From: Marinobacter excellens HL-55
GTDB taxonomy: Bacteria; Pseudomonadota; Gammaproteobacteria; Pseudomonadales; Oleiphilaceae
DNA length: 43,685 nt
Reading direction: 5' to 3'
NCBI GenBank assembly: GCA_001314845.1
Contig: LJZQ01000029.1
Location: 1-43,685 of the forward strand
The notes under the pieces are model-generated. The model ran no database searches, was not told the DNA's origin, and saw only the letters and a list, made by a program, of their open reading frames with translations. Shown one piece after another: positions 1 through 9,128 of the stretch (position 1 is its first letter; each line of letters begins with the position of its first letter). The position numbers were made by a program, and so were the translations under genes.

Positions 1-1449
1 CTGCTCACGGATGTTGTCCATGCCGCGGATGGTGTTCTGTACCACTTCCGCGCCTTTCTTGGCGATCGCAACCGACCGCTCCGCAACCGCGGAGGATTCG
101 GCGGCGTTAGACGATACCTGATCGATGGACACGGCCATCTCGTTAACCGCAGCAGAGGCGCCGGCAATTTCCTGGGCCTGGTGTTCGGACGCATCCGCCA
201 GGTGCATGGCTGTGGCCTGGGTTTCCTGGGCGGCTGACGCTACCCGTACCGCCGTTCCACGAATCGCCTGTACCAGCCCGCGCATCTGGTCGATCGCGTA
301 GTTGATGGAGTCGGCGATGGCACCGGTGAAGTCCTCGGTAACCGTGGCCTCGGTGGTCAAGTCACCGTCGGCCAGGTCAGCCAGTTCGTCCAACAGTCGC
401 AGGATCGCGTTCTGGTTTTGCTCGTTCTGCTCTTGAGTTGCCGCCAGACGTGCCTGGGCATCCCGGTACAGGGCAAGACCGATGAAGACAACAATGGCGA
501 CCATGGCGGCCAGCAGGAAGAAGGCCAGGGTTGGGCTGATCAGGCGGGTTCGTGCCTGGGATGCAAAACCTTCGGCCAGTACTGAAAGTTCAGCAAGCAG
601 AACCTCGGAATTCTGGAAGATGTCGCTGGCGGCGGTACGAACCTTGAAGAGGTCGGGAGAAGCTTCAAGAATAGCATCAACGTTTTGGGAGACAAACTCG
701 AACAGCTCGTCAACGGCTTCCAGACCATAGATGGCATCGTCGTCGTCAACCCGGGAAATACCCATGGCCGTATTGCCGTTGAGCTGGCCGTCCAGTACCC
801 GGCCAAACAGGCTGGCGTCGCGGCCGAAGCGGTCAGCGGCGATAACCGCGTCTTCGTCACCGGACAGTACGTTGTTAACCGAACGCACGATACGTTCTGC
901 CAGTAGCGACTGGCGCTGGGCCAGGGCGATCTGCTCGGCCGGAGCATCGTTGTCGAGCAGGATCTGTACGATGTCATCGTACTCGACCTGCAACTGCGGA
1001 ATGGTTTCGTTCAGGGTGCGGGCAACCTCGTGCAAACCCAGAACCGCATCACGGGTAGATAGGATGCTGTCCGCGTTGTCCCGTACCGTGTTCCAGTTTT
1101 GCTGAACGCCACTTTGCTGGGCCATGTTACTGGCAGGCAGGCCGGTGGCCGGATTACCTTCTGAGACGAATGACCAGAGCTGCTGGAAGTCATCCCGTGC
1201 GCGACGCAGCTGGTCGAAGGCTTCGGCGGTACCGCCGGCTGACTCGGTAGCGTTCTTCGCGATCTCCTGGGAGAGCACCCGCATTTCGGCGGTGTTGGCG
1301 ATGTATTCCTGATCGTTCTGGCTGTCACTGTTGATAATGAACAGGACCACAACGAGCAGGACGGTGAGTGCAATCAGCGCAGCGATCAGGCCCGCAACCA
1401 GTCTGTTGCCTCCCTGTCCCAAGCTGAGTCTTCCGGCTCTGTTTTTCAT
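1..1449 (-). CDS. pilJ: PilJ-type methyl-accepting chemotaxis protein (C-terminus outside window)
   Basis: This is the receptor of the Pil-Chp chemosensory system that controls twitching motility and type IV pilus activity; it sits in the inner membrane. I read it from ATG at 1447-1449 leftward, open for 483 codons to the window edge. It has a membrane segment at residues 17-39, a periplasmic part to about residue 295, a second membrane segment at about 296-322, a HAMP-like linker and the start of the methyl-accepting signalling helix (the last residues read ...MDNIREQ). The C-terminal half of the signalling domain lies beyond position 1. It follows pilI with a 95-bp gap, as in other pilGHIJ clusters. 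Assignment rests on the clustered CheW and response regulator genes as well as on its architecture. Confidence 0.92.
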   Translation of the reverse strand, partial: MKNRAGRLSLGQGGNRLVAGLIAALIALTVLLVVVLFIINSDSQNDQEYIANTAEMRVLSQEIAKNATESAGGTAEAFDQLRRARDDFQQLWSFVSEGNPATGLPASNMAQQSGVQQNWNTVRDNADSILSTRDAVLGLHEVARTLNETIPQLQVEYDDIVQILLDNDAPAEQIALAQRQSLLAERIVRSVNNVLSGDEDAVIAADRFGRDASLFGRVLDGQLNGNTAMGISRVDDDDAIYGLEAVDELFEFVSQNVDAILEASPDLFKVRTAASDIFQNSEVLLAELSVLAEGFASQARTRLISPTLAFFLLAAMVAIVVFIGLALYRDAQARLAATQEQNEQNQNAILRLLDELADLADGDLTTEATVTEDFTGAIADSINYAIDQMRGLVQAIRGTAVRVASAAQETQATAMHLADASEHQAQEIAGASAAVNEMAVSIDQVSSNAAESSAVAERSVAIAKKGAEVVQNTIRGMDNIREQ

Positions 1450-1544
1450 TTTCTGGCTCCCGGCCTTTTTTCTTTCTGGAAATGGCAAGTTTTTATAACG
1501 GGTTTCCGGCGGTCAGGGTGATGTTCCTGCCAGTACGCTCACCC

Positions 1545-2090
1545 TTACCACTGTGCGACATCGAGAAAGCGTTCGTCTTCCACCAGATCGGCGGCGGAGA
1601 ACACTTTCCAGACTTCCTCGTTGCGCTCATAACCACCGGTTACAAACGGACGAATACTTTCGGCCACCCCTTCCGGGGCGGCTTTGAAACTGTCTTTTGC
1701 GAAATATTGCATGCCCAACACGGTGTCGACGACCAGACCGCTGAATACATCGCCTTCTTCAATGACCAGAACCCGGCGCTCGCGCATGCTGCGCGATGAG
1801 CGAGGGACGTCAAAGAAGCCGGCGAGATCGACAAGAGGCAGCAGGCGCCCACGGACGTTGGCGGCACCCATCAGAAACGAGCGAACCCCCGGTATGTGTG
1901 TGAACCGGGGGACGTGCAGGATTTCGGTAACTTCACCCATGGGGGCGACGTAGCGCTCTCCCGCAAGAACGAAGCCGATACCGTTCCACAGCTCAACGGC
2001 TTCCTGTTGTTCCGGAAGGCCCGCGGCCAAAGACCGGCTGCGCTGGGCGATATCCGTCAGAACGGCAAAGGGGGCGGCCTGGGCGGACAT
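1545..2090 (-). CDS. pilI: CheW-like adaptor PilI
   Basis: A 181-residue protein with one CheW domain. It should couple the PilJ receptor to the CheA-type kinase ChpA in the cytoplasm. Visible CheW features are the hydrophobic strand pattern from about residue 33 (GIGFVLAGERYVAPMGEVTE), the segment IPGVRSFLMGAANVRGRLLPLVDL and the later VLVIEEG strand. Length is normal for PilI. It lies between pilH (20-bp gap) and pilJ in the same direction, so the four genes are probably cotranscribed. Confidence 0.93.
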   Translation of the reverse strand: MSAQAAPFAVLTDIAQRSRSLAAGLPEQQEAVELWNGIGFVLAGERYVAPMGEVTEILHVPRFTHIPGVRSFLMGAANVRGRLLPLVDLAGFFDVPRSSRSMRERRVLVIEEGDVFSGLVVDTVLGMQYFAKDSFKAAPEGVAESIRPFVTGGYERNEEVWKVFSAADLVEDERFLDVAQW

Positions 2091-2110
2091 GCTTACTCCA
2101 CGTTTAGGGA

Positions 2111-2473
2111 TCAGGCAATCAGGCTATTGATTGTTTTGATCAGGTCGTCTTCGTTAACCGGCTTGACCAGGTAACCCTTGGCACCCTGGCGGGTTCCCCA
2201 CACGCGGTCAGTCTCTTGATCCTTGGTGGTAACAATCACGACCGGGATAGAGGCTGTTTCCGGGGCACGGGTCAGTTGGCGAGTTGCCTGAAAGCCGTTC
2301 AGGCCAGGCATAACGACGTCCATCAGAACCAGGTCCGGTGTTTCAGCGCGGGCCTTGGCCACGCCGTCTGCACCGTTGTCTGCAGTCAGCACTTCGTGTT
2401 TGTGCTTTTCCAGAATGGTGGAAATTTTCTTAACTTCTGTTGGCGAGTCGTCAACAATCAAAATGCGGGCCAT
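2111..2473 (-). CDS. pilH: PilH response regulator
   Basis: A 120-residue single-domain CheY-like receiver. The acidic pocket is in ILIVDDS (residues 5-10), the phosphoacceptor is Asp52 in LVLMDVVMPG, and the conserved lysine is in YLVKPVN. There is no output domain, so it acts by protein-protein contact or as a phosphate sink, as known for PilH of the Pil-Chp system that controls pilus retraction. It lies 32 bp downstream of pilG and 20 bp upstream of pilI. Confidence 0.93.
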   Translation of the reverse strand: MARILIVDDSPTEVKKISTILEKHKHEVLTADNGADGVAKARAETPDLVLMDVVMPGLNGFQATRQLTRAPETASIPVVIVTTKDQETDRVWGTRQGAKGYLVKPVNEDDLIKTINSLIA

Positions 2474-2505
2474 GGTTTCCTCGATAATTACTGGTGTCAG
2501 CAGGC

Positions 2506-2898
2506 TTACTGTTGCGCCTGTGGGACGTACTGGCGGATAGTGTTAAGCAGTTCGTCCTTGCTGAACGGTTTGGTCAGGTACTGGTCCGAGCCTACGATCC
2601 GGCCTTTTGCCTTGTCGAAAAGTCCGTCCTTGCTCGAAAGCATGATAACCGGCGTCTTTTTAAAAGAGGAATTGTTCTTGATCAGTGCGCAGGTTTGGTA
2701 GCCATCCAGCCGGGGCATCATGATATCAACAAAAATGATGTCTGGCTGGGAATCGGCAATCTTGGCCAGAGCGTCAAAGCCATCAGTGGCAGTGATGACT
2801 TCACAGCCAACTTTTTTAAGAAGGGTTTCTGCGGTGCGACGAATGGTTTTGCTGTCGTCAATCACCATGATCTTCAAGTTCTCGAAGTTGTCATCCAT
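2506..2898 (-). CDS. pilG: PilG response regulator
   Basis: A CheY-like receiver of 130 residues, first gene of the pilGHIJ group. The receiver shows VIDDSKTIRRT near the N-terminus, phosphoacceptor Asp58 in IIFVDIMMPRLDG and the lysine in YLTKPFS. PilG is known to promote pilus extension downstream of the ChpA kinase. The frame is open further upstream (to 2940), but the ATG at 2896-2898 gives the usual MDDNFENLKI start and lies a few bases after a weak AAGGCA ribosome binding site, so I chose it. Confidence 0.92.
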   Translation of the reverse strand: MDDNFENLKIMVIDDSKTIRRTAETLLKKVGCEVITATDGFDALAKIADSQPDIIFVDIMMPRLDGYQTCALIKNNSSFKKTPVIMLSSKDGLFDKAKGRIVGSDQYLTKPFSKDELLNTIRQYVPQAQQ

Positions 2899-3189
2899 TG
2901 TCCAACTGCCTTGCGCTCTAGCGACTGTCGTTATTTTCAAACGGGGGTTTTAACACAAACCTTAAGGTTGTTCTATAAACCCCGCTCATTTATAGAGTAA
3001 TGCTGGCCGGATAAAAAGTATTAGTTTGTGACCAAATGTACTTCTGCCCCTGTCATCACGTATTTAACCGCAGTTTTCACCGGGTGCAATCATGACTCGG
3101 GTACAATACCATCTCCAGCATAGCACTTAATGGCTGGTTCGCTCTGCTGACCGGTTCGTGTTTTCACATTGAAATTTCAGGAGACCCTG

Positions 3190-4143
3190 ATGACAGTCCG
3201 GCTCGGGATCGTGATGGATCCCATTGAAGACATCAGCTTCAAAAAAGACAGCTCGCTGGCCATGCTGCTGGCGGCGCAGAAACGCGGTTGGCAGATCGAG
3301 TACATGGAACAGCAGGATCTGTACCTCGACGGCGGCCGGGCGATGGCTCACACCCGGAATATGACCGTGCACATGGATCCGGACAACTGGTTCAGTTTTG
3401 GCGCCGGTCAGGAACTTGCGCTGGGCGACCTTGATGTCATCCTGATGCGGAAGGATCCGCCAGTGGATCGTGAGTTTTTGATGGCTACCTATATTCTGGA
3501 GTCGGCGGAGCAGCAAGGTGCACTGGTGGTCAACCCCGCCGCCACGCTCAGAGACTGCAACGAAAAGCTGTTCGCCACCCAGTTCGAAGATTTGACGCCA
3601 CCACTGATTGTGACCCGTTCATCGAAGCGCTTCCGGGATTTCTACGCGCAGCACGGAGACATCATCATGAAGCCGGTGGATGGCATGGGCGGTCGCTCGA
3701 TCTTCCGGGTCAAGGAAAACGACGCCAACCTGGGCGTCATTATTGAAACCCTGACCAACTATGGCGCCCACCAGGCCATGGCCCAGAAGTTTATTCCTGA
3801 AATTACCGACGGTGACAAGCGCATTCTGCTGATTGAAGGTGAGCCGGTGCCCTACGCGCTTGCGCGAATTCCGTCACAAGGGGAAAATCGCGGCAATCTG
3901 GCTGCCGGGGGGCGCGGAGAGGGTCGTGAGCTGACCGAGCGTGATCGGGAGATTTGCGCCAGAGTGGCGCCGGTAATTAAACAGAAAGGACTGATGTTTG
4001 TCGGGCTCGATGTGATCGGTGACTACCTCACAGAAATCAACGTCACCAGCCCGACCTGCATCCGTGAACTGGATGCCGCGTTCGGGATCGATATTGCCGG
4101 CATGCTGATGGATGCCGTTGGACGGCGTCTGGGACGGGGCTGA
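3190..4143 (+). CDS. gshB: Glutathione synthetase
   Basis: ATP-grasp enzyme that joins gamma-glutamylcysteine and glycine to make glutathione in the cytoplasm. It is 317 residues, normal for the family. The N-terminal domain begins RLGIVMDPIEDI; the ATP-grasp part shows IIMKPVDGMGGRSIFRV, LLIEGEPVPYALARIP, the glycine-rich NLAAGGRGEGRELTERD loop and the metal site near LTEINVTSPTCIRELD. The frame is open to 3169, but the ATG at 3190 follows AGGAGA by about six bases and is the better start. It is divergent from pilG and 47 bp upstream of tonB. Confidence 0.96.
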   Translation: MTVRLGIVMDPIEDISFKKDSSLAMLLAAQKRGWQIEYMEQQDLYLDGGRAMAHTRNMTVHMDPDNWFSFGAGQELALGDLDVILMRKDPPVDREFLMATYILESAEQQGALVVNPAATLRDCNEKLFATQFEDLTPPLIVTRSSKRFRDFYAQHGDIIMKPVDGMGGRSIFRVKENDANLGVIIETLTNYGAHQAMAQKFIPEITDGDKRILLIEGEPVPYALARIPSQGENRGNLAAGGRGEGRELTERDREICARVAPVIKQKGLMFVGLDVIGDYLTEINVTSPTCIRELDAAFGIDIAGMLMDAVGRRLGRG

Positions 4144-4190
4144 ATGTTGCTCTGTGCAGGCCTAGTGCGGATTAACTTTCGGGAAAGGTA

Positions 4191-5057
4191 ATGGCAGTTC
4201 AGGTAAGCGATTTTGACCGGTTGTCCTTCACTCTGTTCATGGCGTTCGCCGTGCACGCGATTGTGGTGCTGGGAATCACCTTTGCTCCGGAATTACCCCG
4301 GTCCTCGGCTCAGACCATGGAAATCACGCTGTCTCAGTTTTCCGATGATCAGGCACCGGACGAGGCGGATTTTTTGGCCCAGACCAGTCAGCAGGGCAGC
4401 GGCTCTGAAGACGAGCCGATGGAAATGACCACGCCGCAGCCGGCTGAAATCAGCCAGCCCGAGCTGGCGCAGGTGCAGCCGGAGCCACAGACCACAACCC
4501 GGCCCCAGCCCAGAGAGGAGCGTGCGGTGGTGCAGACTGAAAGCCCGGCCCGGCGCCAGGTTGAACAGTCGGAGCCCACCACTGAGCCGGACCCGGAGCC
4601 GCTGCCCCGTGCCGAACGCAAAAGCCTGATGGAGCGCAGCCTGGAAATTGCCAGCCTGGAAGCCCGATTTGACGCCCAGCAGCAGGCTTATGCCCGCAAA
4701 CCCCGTGTGATGCGGGTAACCGCAGCCTCAACACTGAGATCCAGTAATGCCTGGTATGTGCAGAACTGGGTCAGCAAGGTCACCCGGGTGGGTAACATCA
4801 ACTACCCGACCGAGGCCCGTCAGGCCGGCCTTCATGGCAACCTTCGGATGCTGGTATCTCTGAGAAAAGATGGCACAATCAAGGAGGTGGCTATTCTTCA
4901 GTCCTCTGGCAGCACGGTGCTGGATGATGCAGCGATCCGCATTGTGCGCATGGCTGCACCTTTTTCGCCCTTCCCGGAAGAGATGCAGCAGGAGGTCGAC
5001 GAACTGGAGATTATCCGTACCTGGTCGTTCCAGCAGCGGGGGCTTACATCCGGATGA
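4191..5057 (+). CDS. tonB: TonB-family energy transducer
   Basis: A 288-residue protein anchored by one N-terminal membrane segment (about residues 12-30, FTLFMAFAVHAIVVLGITFA). A long proline-, glutamate- and glutamine-rich spacer (about 50-150) follows, and a C-terminal TonB domain (about 200-280) contains INYPTEARQAGLHGNLRMLVSL and the LDDAAIRIVRMAAPFSPFP segment. TonB proteins carry proton-motive force from ExbBD to outer-membrane receptors; no exbB or exbD is adjacent. In Pseudomonas the gene at this place is tonB3, linked to twitching motility, so a pilus-related role is possible by position only. Its stop overlaps the yqgE start by 4 bp. Confidence 0.9.
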   Translation: MAVQVSDFDRLSFTLFMAFAVHAIVVLGITFAPELPRSSAQTMEITLSQFSDDQAPDEADFLAQTSQQGSGSEDEPMEMTTPQPAEISQPELAQVQPEPQTTTRPQPREERAVVQTESPARRQVEQSEPTTEPDPEPLPRAERKSLMERSLEIASLEARFDAQQQAYARKPRVMRVTAASTLRSSNAWYVQNWVSKVTRVGNINYPTEARQAGLHGNLRMLVSLRKDGTIKEVAILQSSGSTVLDDAAIRIVRMAAPFSPFPEEMQQEVDELEIIRTWSFQQRGLTSG

Positions 5058-5620
5058 CGACGGAAAACCAGAGTTCAGACAACCTCAGGCACCACTTTCT
5101 GGTGGCGTCACCCTGGCTGGAGGATCCACGTTTTCATGGCGGTGTAATCTACCTGTGTGAGCATTCGGCCGACGGCACTTTGGGGCTGATGATCAATCAG
5201 CCGCTGGACATTCATTTGGGCGAAATTCTCGAACAACTGGATATGCACGGCGGCGAGCTGGATTTGCCAGTGTATACCGGTGGCCCGGTCCAGCCCGAAC
5301 GGGGATTTGTGTTGCACTCGCCGGGGCGACAATGGCAAAGCACCGCCCGGGTTGCGGAAGATGTTGCACTGAGTACCTCACGGGACATTCTTGAGAGTAT
5401 TGGTAAAGATGATGGCCCCGAGGAGTTCCTGGTGGCACTGGGGTATTCCGGCTGGGGCGAAGGCCAGCTTGAAGAAGAGCTAGGCAGCAATGCCTGGCTG
5501 ACCTGCCCGGCCAGTACCGACATTCTGTTTCGCACACCGGTCGAAAAACGTTACGAAGCGGTGTTGCGGCTGATCGGCATCGACCTGAACCAGCTGACGG
5601 ATTCGGTGGGTCATGCCTGA
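5054..5620 (+). CDS. yqgE: YqgE/AlgH family protein
   Basis: A 188-residue member of the UPF0301 (YqgE/AlgH) family. Characteristic segments are LRHHFLVASPWLEDPRFHGG, VIYLCEHSADGTLGLMINQP, VYTGGPVQPERGFVLHS and ALGYSGWGEGQLEEEL. The molecular function is not settled; it has been linked to alginate regulation in Pseudomonas. It overlaps tonB by 4 bp (ATGA) and ruvX by 8 bp, so translation is probably coupled. The yqgE-ruvX pairing is very widely conserved. Confidence 0.94.
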   Translation: MTTENQSSDNLRHHFLVASPWLEDPRFHGGVIYLCEHSADGTLGLMINQPLDIHLGEILEQLDMHGGELDLPVYTGGPVQPERGFVLHSPGRQWQSTARVAEDVALSTSRDILESIGKDDGPEEFLVALGYSGWGEGQLEEELGSNAWLTCPASTDILFRTPVEKRYEAVLRLIGIDLNQLTDSVGHA

Positions 5621-6044
5621 GCCCGGCAGTCGCAAAGTGCTGGCGTTCGACTTTGGCACCCGGCGTATTGGGGTGGCCACCGGTCAGGAAATGCTGGGTA
5701 CAGGGCAGCCGTTGGCAATGATCCCGGCCCGGGACGGCATTCCTGAGTGGAGCACGATTGAGGCGCTTCTGGCGGAGTGGCGTCCGGATATCGTGCTGGT
5801 CGGGTTGCCGCTGAACATGGACGATTCTGAAAACGACATGTGTGCCCGGGCTCGTAAATTCGGCAAGCGTTTGCACGGTCGTTATCATGTGCCGGTGGCG
5901 ATGGTCGATGAAAGGCTGACCAGCTTTGAAGCGAAAGGTGATGTGATGGCGGCCGGTGGTAGCCGGGATTTTGGCCGTCATGGCGTGGACGACCGCGCGG
6001 CGGTATTGATACTGGAAACCTGGTGCCGGGAACAAACCGGCTGA
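5613..6044 (+). CDS. ruvX: RuvX/YqgF Holliday-junction resolvase-like, pre-16S rRNA nuclease
   Basis: An RNase H-fold protein of 143 residues. Key motifs are VLAFDFGTRRIGVATG with the catalytic Asp, the VLVGLPLNMD strand, MVDERLTSFEA with a catalytic Glu, and the terminal DDRAAVLILETW with a late Asp. In E. coli YqgF takes part in 5' maturation of 16S rRNA; a junction-resolving role was proposed from fold. It overlaps yqgE by 8 bp and precedes pyrR by 19 bp. Confidence 0.94.
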   Translation: MPEPGSRKVLAFDFGTRRIGVATGQEMLGTGQPLAMIPARDGIPEWSTIEALLAEWRPDIVLVGLPLNMDDSENDMCARARKFGKRLHGRYHVPVAMVDERLTSFEAKGDVMAAGGSRDFGRHGVDDRAAVLILETWCREQTG

Positions 6045-6063
6045 CCTGACGGATGAGGTTCTG

Positions 6064-6573
6064 ATGACCGCATTGTTTGATATCAACCAGTTGCTTGATG
6101 AACTGGAAAAGGGGTTGCGTCGCATCCTGGCTGAGCGCGGCATTGAGGACCCGGTACTGATCGGTATCCGCACCGGTGGTGTCTGGCTGGCCGATGTGGT
6201 CGGCAAGCGCCTGGGTGTTGCAGAGCCTTTCGGTGAACTGGATATTTCGTTTTACCGGGACGATTTCAGCCGCATTGGTCTGAACCCGAAGGTTATGCCT
6301 TCCAGTCTGCCGTTTGATACCGAAGGCCGGGACATCATTCTGATCGACGATGTCATTATGAGCGGGCGCACCATTCGGGCCGCGATGAACGAGATCTTCG
6401 ATTATGGCCGTCCTGCCAGTATTGTGCTGGCCACCCTGATTGATCTCGGGGCCCGGGAGCTGCCGATTCAGCCCGACGTGGTGGGCAGCTCGCTGGCGCT
6501 GGAGGCTCATCAGCGAATCAAACTGCGTGGCCCCGAACCGCTGAGCATTGAACTTCAGGAATCCGGGCAGTAA
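6064..6573 (+). CDS. pyrR: PyrR: pyrimidine operon regulator / uracil phosphoribosyltransferase homologue
   Basis: A type I phosphoribosyltransferase of 169 residues. The PRPP-binding motif is DIILIDDVIMSGRTIRAAM, and the N-terminal IGIRTGGVWLADVV loop and the DISFYRDDF hood region fit PyrR. In Bacillus PyrR controls attenuation of pyr genes by binding RNA; in pseudomonads its regulatory role is less direct. I see no PyrR-type anti-antiterminator hairpin before it or before pyrB, so I infer either the enzymatic role or a different control mode. It is 27 bp upstream of pyrB. Confidence 0.93.
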   Translation: MTALFDINQLLDELEKGLRRILAERGIEDPVLIGIRTGGVWLADVVGKRLGVAEPFGELDISFYRDDFSRIGLNPKVMPSSLPFDTEGRDIILIDDVIMSGRTIRAAMNEIFDYGRPASIVLATLIDLGARELPIQPDVVGSSLALEAHQRIKLRGPEPLSIELQESGQ

Positions 6574-6600
6574 ACCCTTCCCATTGACGACAGGCAGACC

Positions 6601-7620
6601 ATGACCGCGACCGATCCTTCCCCGAACCATTTGCAACTGACCCGGGATGGTCAGTTGCGGCATTTTCTCACGCTGGATGGCCTTGGCCGTGAGCTCCTGA
6701 CCGACATTCTGGATACCGCGGACTCCTTTATCGAAGTGGGTGAGCGCAGTATCAAAAAAGTCCCCCTGTTGCGGGGCCGGACCGTGGTCAACCTGTTCTT
6801 CGAGTCCAGTACCCGAACCCGCAGCACGTTTGAGCTTGCCGCTAAGCGCCTGTCTGCAGATGTGTTGAATCTCGACATCAACACTTCGGCCACGTCCAAA
6901 GGCGAATCCCTGTCAGATACTTTGCTCAACCTGGAAGCCATGGCCAGCGATATGTTCGTGGTCCGGCACTCCCAGAGCGGTGCGCCGCACTTTATTGCCG
7001 AAAGCGTCACGCCGGGTGTGGCCATTATCAACGCTGGGGATGGACGGCATGCCCATCCCACCCAGGCGATGCTCGACATGTTGACGATTCGCCAGCACAA
7101 GGGCCGTTTTGACGGACTGAAGGTCGCCATTGTTGGCGATGTACTTCATTCCAGGGTGGCCCGCTCCCAGATTCGTGCGTTGAATGAACTCGGCGCTGAA
7201 GAGGTGCGGGTGATTGCGCCCGGTACGCTGTTGCCGAGGGATGTCGAAAATCTTGGCTGTACCGTCGAATACGACATGAGCAAAGGCATGAAAGATCTCG
7301 ATGTGGTGATCATGCTGCGCTTGCAGAAAGAACGCATGGAAGGTGCGCTCCTGCCCAGTGAACGTGAGTTCTATCGGTTGTACGGATTGAGCCAGGACAA
7401 GCTGGCGTTGGCTCGGCCAGATTGCATTGTCATGCATCCGGGGCCTATCAACCGAGGCGTAGAAATTGAATCGGCAGTGGCCGACGGCCCCCAGTCAGTG
7501 ATTCTGAATCAGGTTACCAATGGCATCGCCATCCGGATGGCGGTCATGTCCATGGCCATGGGCGGACAAATGGCGGAGCGCCAGCACAAACAGATCGAAA
7601 ACGAGGAAATTCGGGCATGA
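6601..7620 (+). CDS. pyrB: Aspartate carbamoyltransferase catalytic subunit
   Basis: Catalyses carbamoyl phosphate + L-aspartate to carbamoyl aspartate, the first committed step of pyrimidine synthesis. It is 339 residues, including an N-terminal extension of about 20 residues compared with E. coli PyrB. The carbamoyl-phosphate site is [12 protein letters not shown] (about 69-80), HPTQAMLDM supplies the second contact, and the aspartate-side [10 protein letters not shown] and [11 protein letters not shown] are present. In pseudomonads this longer ATCase assembles as a dodecamer with an inactive dihydroorotase, and here such a gene (pyrC') overlaps the pyrB stop by 4 bp. No pyrI is seen. Confidence 0.96.
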   Translation: MTATDPSPNHLQLTRDGQLRHFLTLDGLGRELLTDILDTADSFIEVGERSIKKVPLLRGRTVVNLFFESSTRTRSTFELAAKRLSADVLNLDINTSATSKGESLSDTLLNLEAMASDMFVVRHSQSGAPHFIAESVTPGVAIINAGDGRHAHPTQAMLDMLTIRQHKGRFDGLKVAIVGDVLHSRVARSQIRALNELGAEEVRVIAPGTLLPRDVENLGCTVEYDMSKGMKDLDVVIMLRLQKERMEGALLPSEREFYRLYGLSQDKLALARPDCIVMHPGPINRGVEIESAVADGPQSVILNQVTNGIAIRMAVMSMAMGGQMAERQHKQIENEEIRA

Positions 7621-8921
7621 ATGCCAGCCAACAACACCATAGCGCCAGCCTGAAAGTCACCGGGGGCACCTTGTTTGATGGCAGTTCAGCGCCATTCCCC
7701 AATCCCGGGTTACTGATCCGCGAGGGTAGAGTGACGGTGTTAGGAGCCGCTGCGTTGTCTGCGGATGCCGATGACGTGTTCGATGCCAGCCGTTGTGTGG
7801 TGTCGGCAGGATTTATCGATCTGTGCTGTAACCTTAGAGAGCCGGGTAATGGCCAGAAAGGCAACATCGCGACCGAAACCCGGGCTGCGGCCCATGGTGG
7901 ATTTACCACCGTCTGTGCCAGCCCTGAAACCTCGCCGGTGAATGACTCCGGAGCGGTTACTCATCTTATTCGCGAGGGCGCAGCGTCACGCGGTGTGGTC
8001 AAGGTGCTGCCAATCGGTGCCATCACCCGCGGCCTTGAGGGCGATATGCTGAGTGACATGGCTGGCTTGAAGAGTGCCGGCTGCGTCGCGGTTGGTAATG
8101 GCTCTCGGGGTATTCGCAACGCTCGGATTCTGCGTCGTTGCATGGCTTACGCCCAGACCTTTGGGTTAACCGTGATGTTCAGTCCTGAAAACCAGTCGCT
8201 GGCGGCCGATGGCTATGCCCACGACGGCCAGGTGGCGACGCGCCTGGGGTTGTTGGGTATTCCGGAAGTGGCCGAGACCGCCGCTGTCATGGAAATGCTG
8301 CTGTTGGCTGAGGAAACCGGCGTTCGTTTGCACCTGAGCCAGATATCCTGTGCTCGCAGCGTTGAGATGCTGGCGGATGCCCGTAACCGAGGCATTCAGG
8401 TAACCGCCGATGTGGCGATGCATCAACTGGTGTTCACTGAGGCTGCGCTCGCGGGCTTCGACAGCCGCTTTCATGTGCGCCCGCCGCTACGCTCGGAAGC
8501 CGATCGCCAAGCCCTGCTGGAGGGTGTCCGGTCCAGCGTTATTGACGCTATTGTCAGTCAGCATCAACCCCACGACAGTGCTGCCAAGCAGGCACCACTG
8601 CCGGCGACAGAGCCTGGTCTGTCGAGTATTGAGAGTGTGCTGTCGCTGGGTCTTAAACTGGTGGCTGCGCAAGAGCTTAGCCTGCCGCGTCTGTTGGCAG
8701 CACTGACCGCTGGCCCCGCCGGGGTGCTCGGTTGTTCAACAGTATTGTCTGAAGGTGCCCCGGCCGATCTCTGTATTTTCGATCCCGATGGCCATTGGAC
8801 GCCCTCGGCCAGCACGCTGATGTCGGTGGGCCTTCACGCGCCAATGATGGGCGTTGAGCTGCCGGGTCGAGTGAGGCTGACACTGGTGAATGGTCAGGTC
8901 GCCTGGTCTGACACGGAATAA
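7617..8921 (+). CDS. pyrC': Dihydroorotase-like protein lacking the metal site (PyrC')
   Basis: A 434-residue amidohydrolase-fold protein of the type I dihydroorotase family. Active enzymes have D-x-H-x-H-x-R at the end of the first strand; here residues 68-74 read D-L-C-C-N-L-R, so both metal-binding histidines are replaced. The usual carbamylated lysine region also does not look conserved ([13 protein letters not shown]). Known pseudomonad PyrC' proteins are inactive and hold the aspartate transcarbamoylase dodecamer together; the 4-bp overlap with pyrB supports that role. An active dihydroorotase should be encoded elsewhere. GC-rich, like its neighbours. Confidence 0.93.
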   Translation: MNASQQHHSASLKVTGGTLFDGSSAPFPNPGLLIREGRVTVLGAAALSADADDVFDASRCVVSAGFIDLCCNLREPGNGQKGNIATETRAAAHGGFTTVCASPETSPVNDSGAVTHLIREGAASRGVVKVLPIGAITRGLEGDMLSDMAGLKSAGCVAVGNGSRGIRNARILRRCMAYAQTFGLTVMFSPENQSLAADGYAHDGQVATRLGLLGIPEVAETAAVMEMLLLAEETGVRLHLSQISCARSVEMLADARNRGIQVTADVAMHQLVFTEAALAGFDSRFHVRPPLRSEADRQALLEGVRSSVIDAIVSQHQPHDSAAKQAPLPATEPGLSSIESVLSLGLKLVAAQELSLPRLLAALTAGPAGVLGCSTVLSEGAPADLCIFDPDGHWTPSASTLMSVGLHAPMMGVELPGRVRLTLVNGQVAWSDTE

Positions 8922-8944
8922 TCCACCTGCCTGAAAATGCGGCA

Positions 8945-8964
8945 GAGGTAAGCTAACCTCTGTC
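8945..8964. terminator. Stem-loop after pyrC'
   Basis: Inverted repeat CAGAGGT / ACCTCTG with a 6-base loop, 24 bp after the pyrC' stop. There is no T-run on either strand, so it may be a weak terminator or an RNA 3'-end stabiliser of the pyr operon. Confidence 0.35.
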
Positions 8965-9128
8965 GACACCATCACAGATTGCCCCGATATTGCTGAAAAA
9001 CCCTTGATGAGAGGCACCTGAGCCAACGTATCCTATGGCACGACCGCTTATGCTCAGTTAATGGACGATGGACAAGGCCGGTGGCCCGTTATGCCGGTAT
9101 CCGACAATAATAAATCAGGAGTCATCCC

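Noticed and set aside
5193..6663. Two long reverse-strand open frames (337 and 350 codons)
   Set aside because: They lie antisense to yqgE, ruvX and pyrR, are rich in Arg, Pro and His as GC-rich shadows usually are, and have no recognisable protein features.
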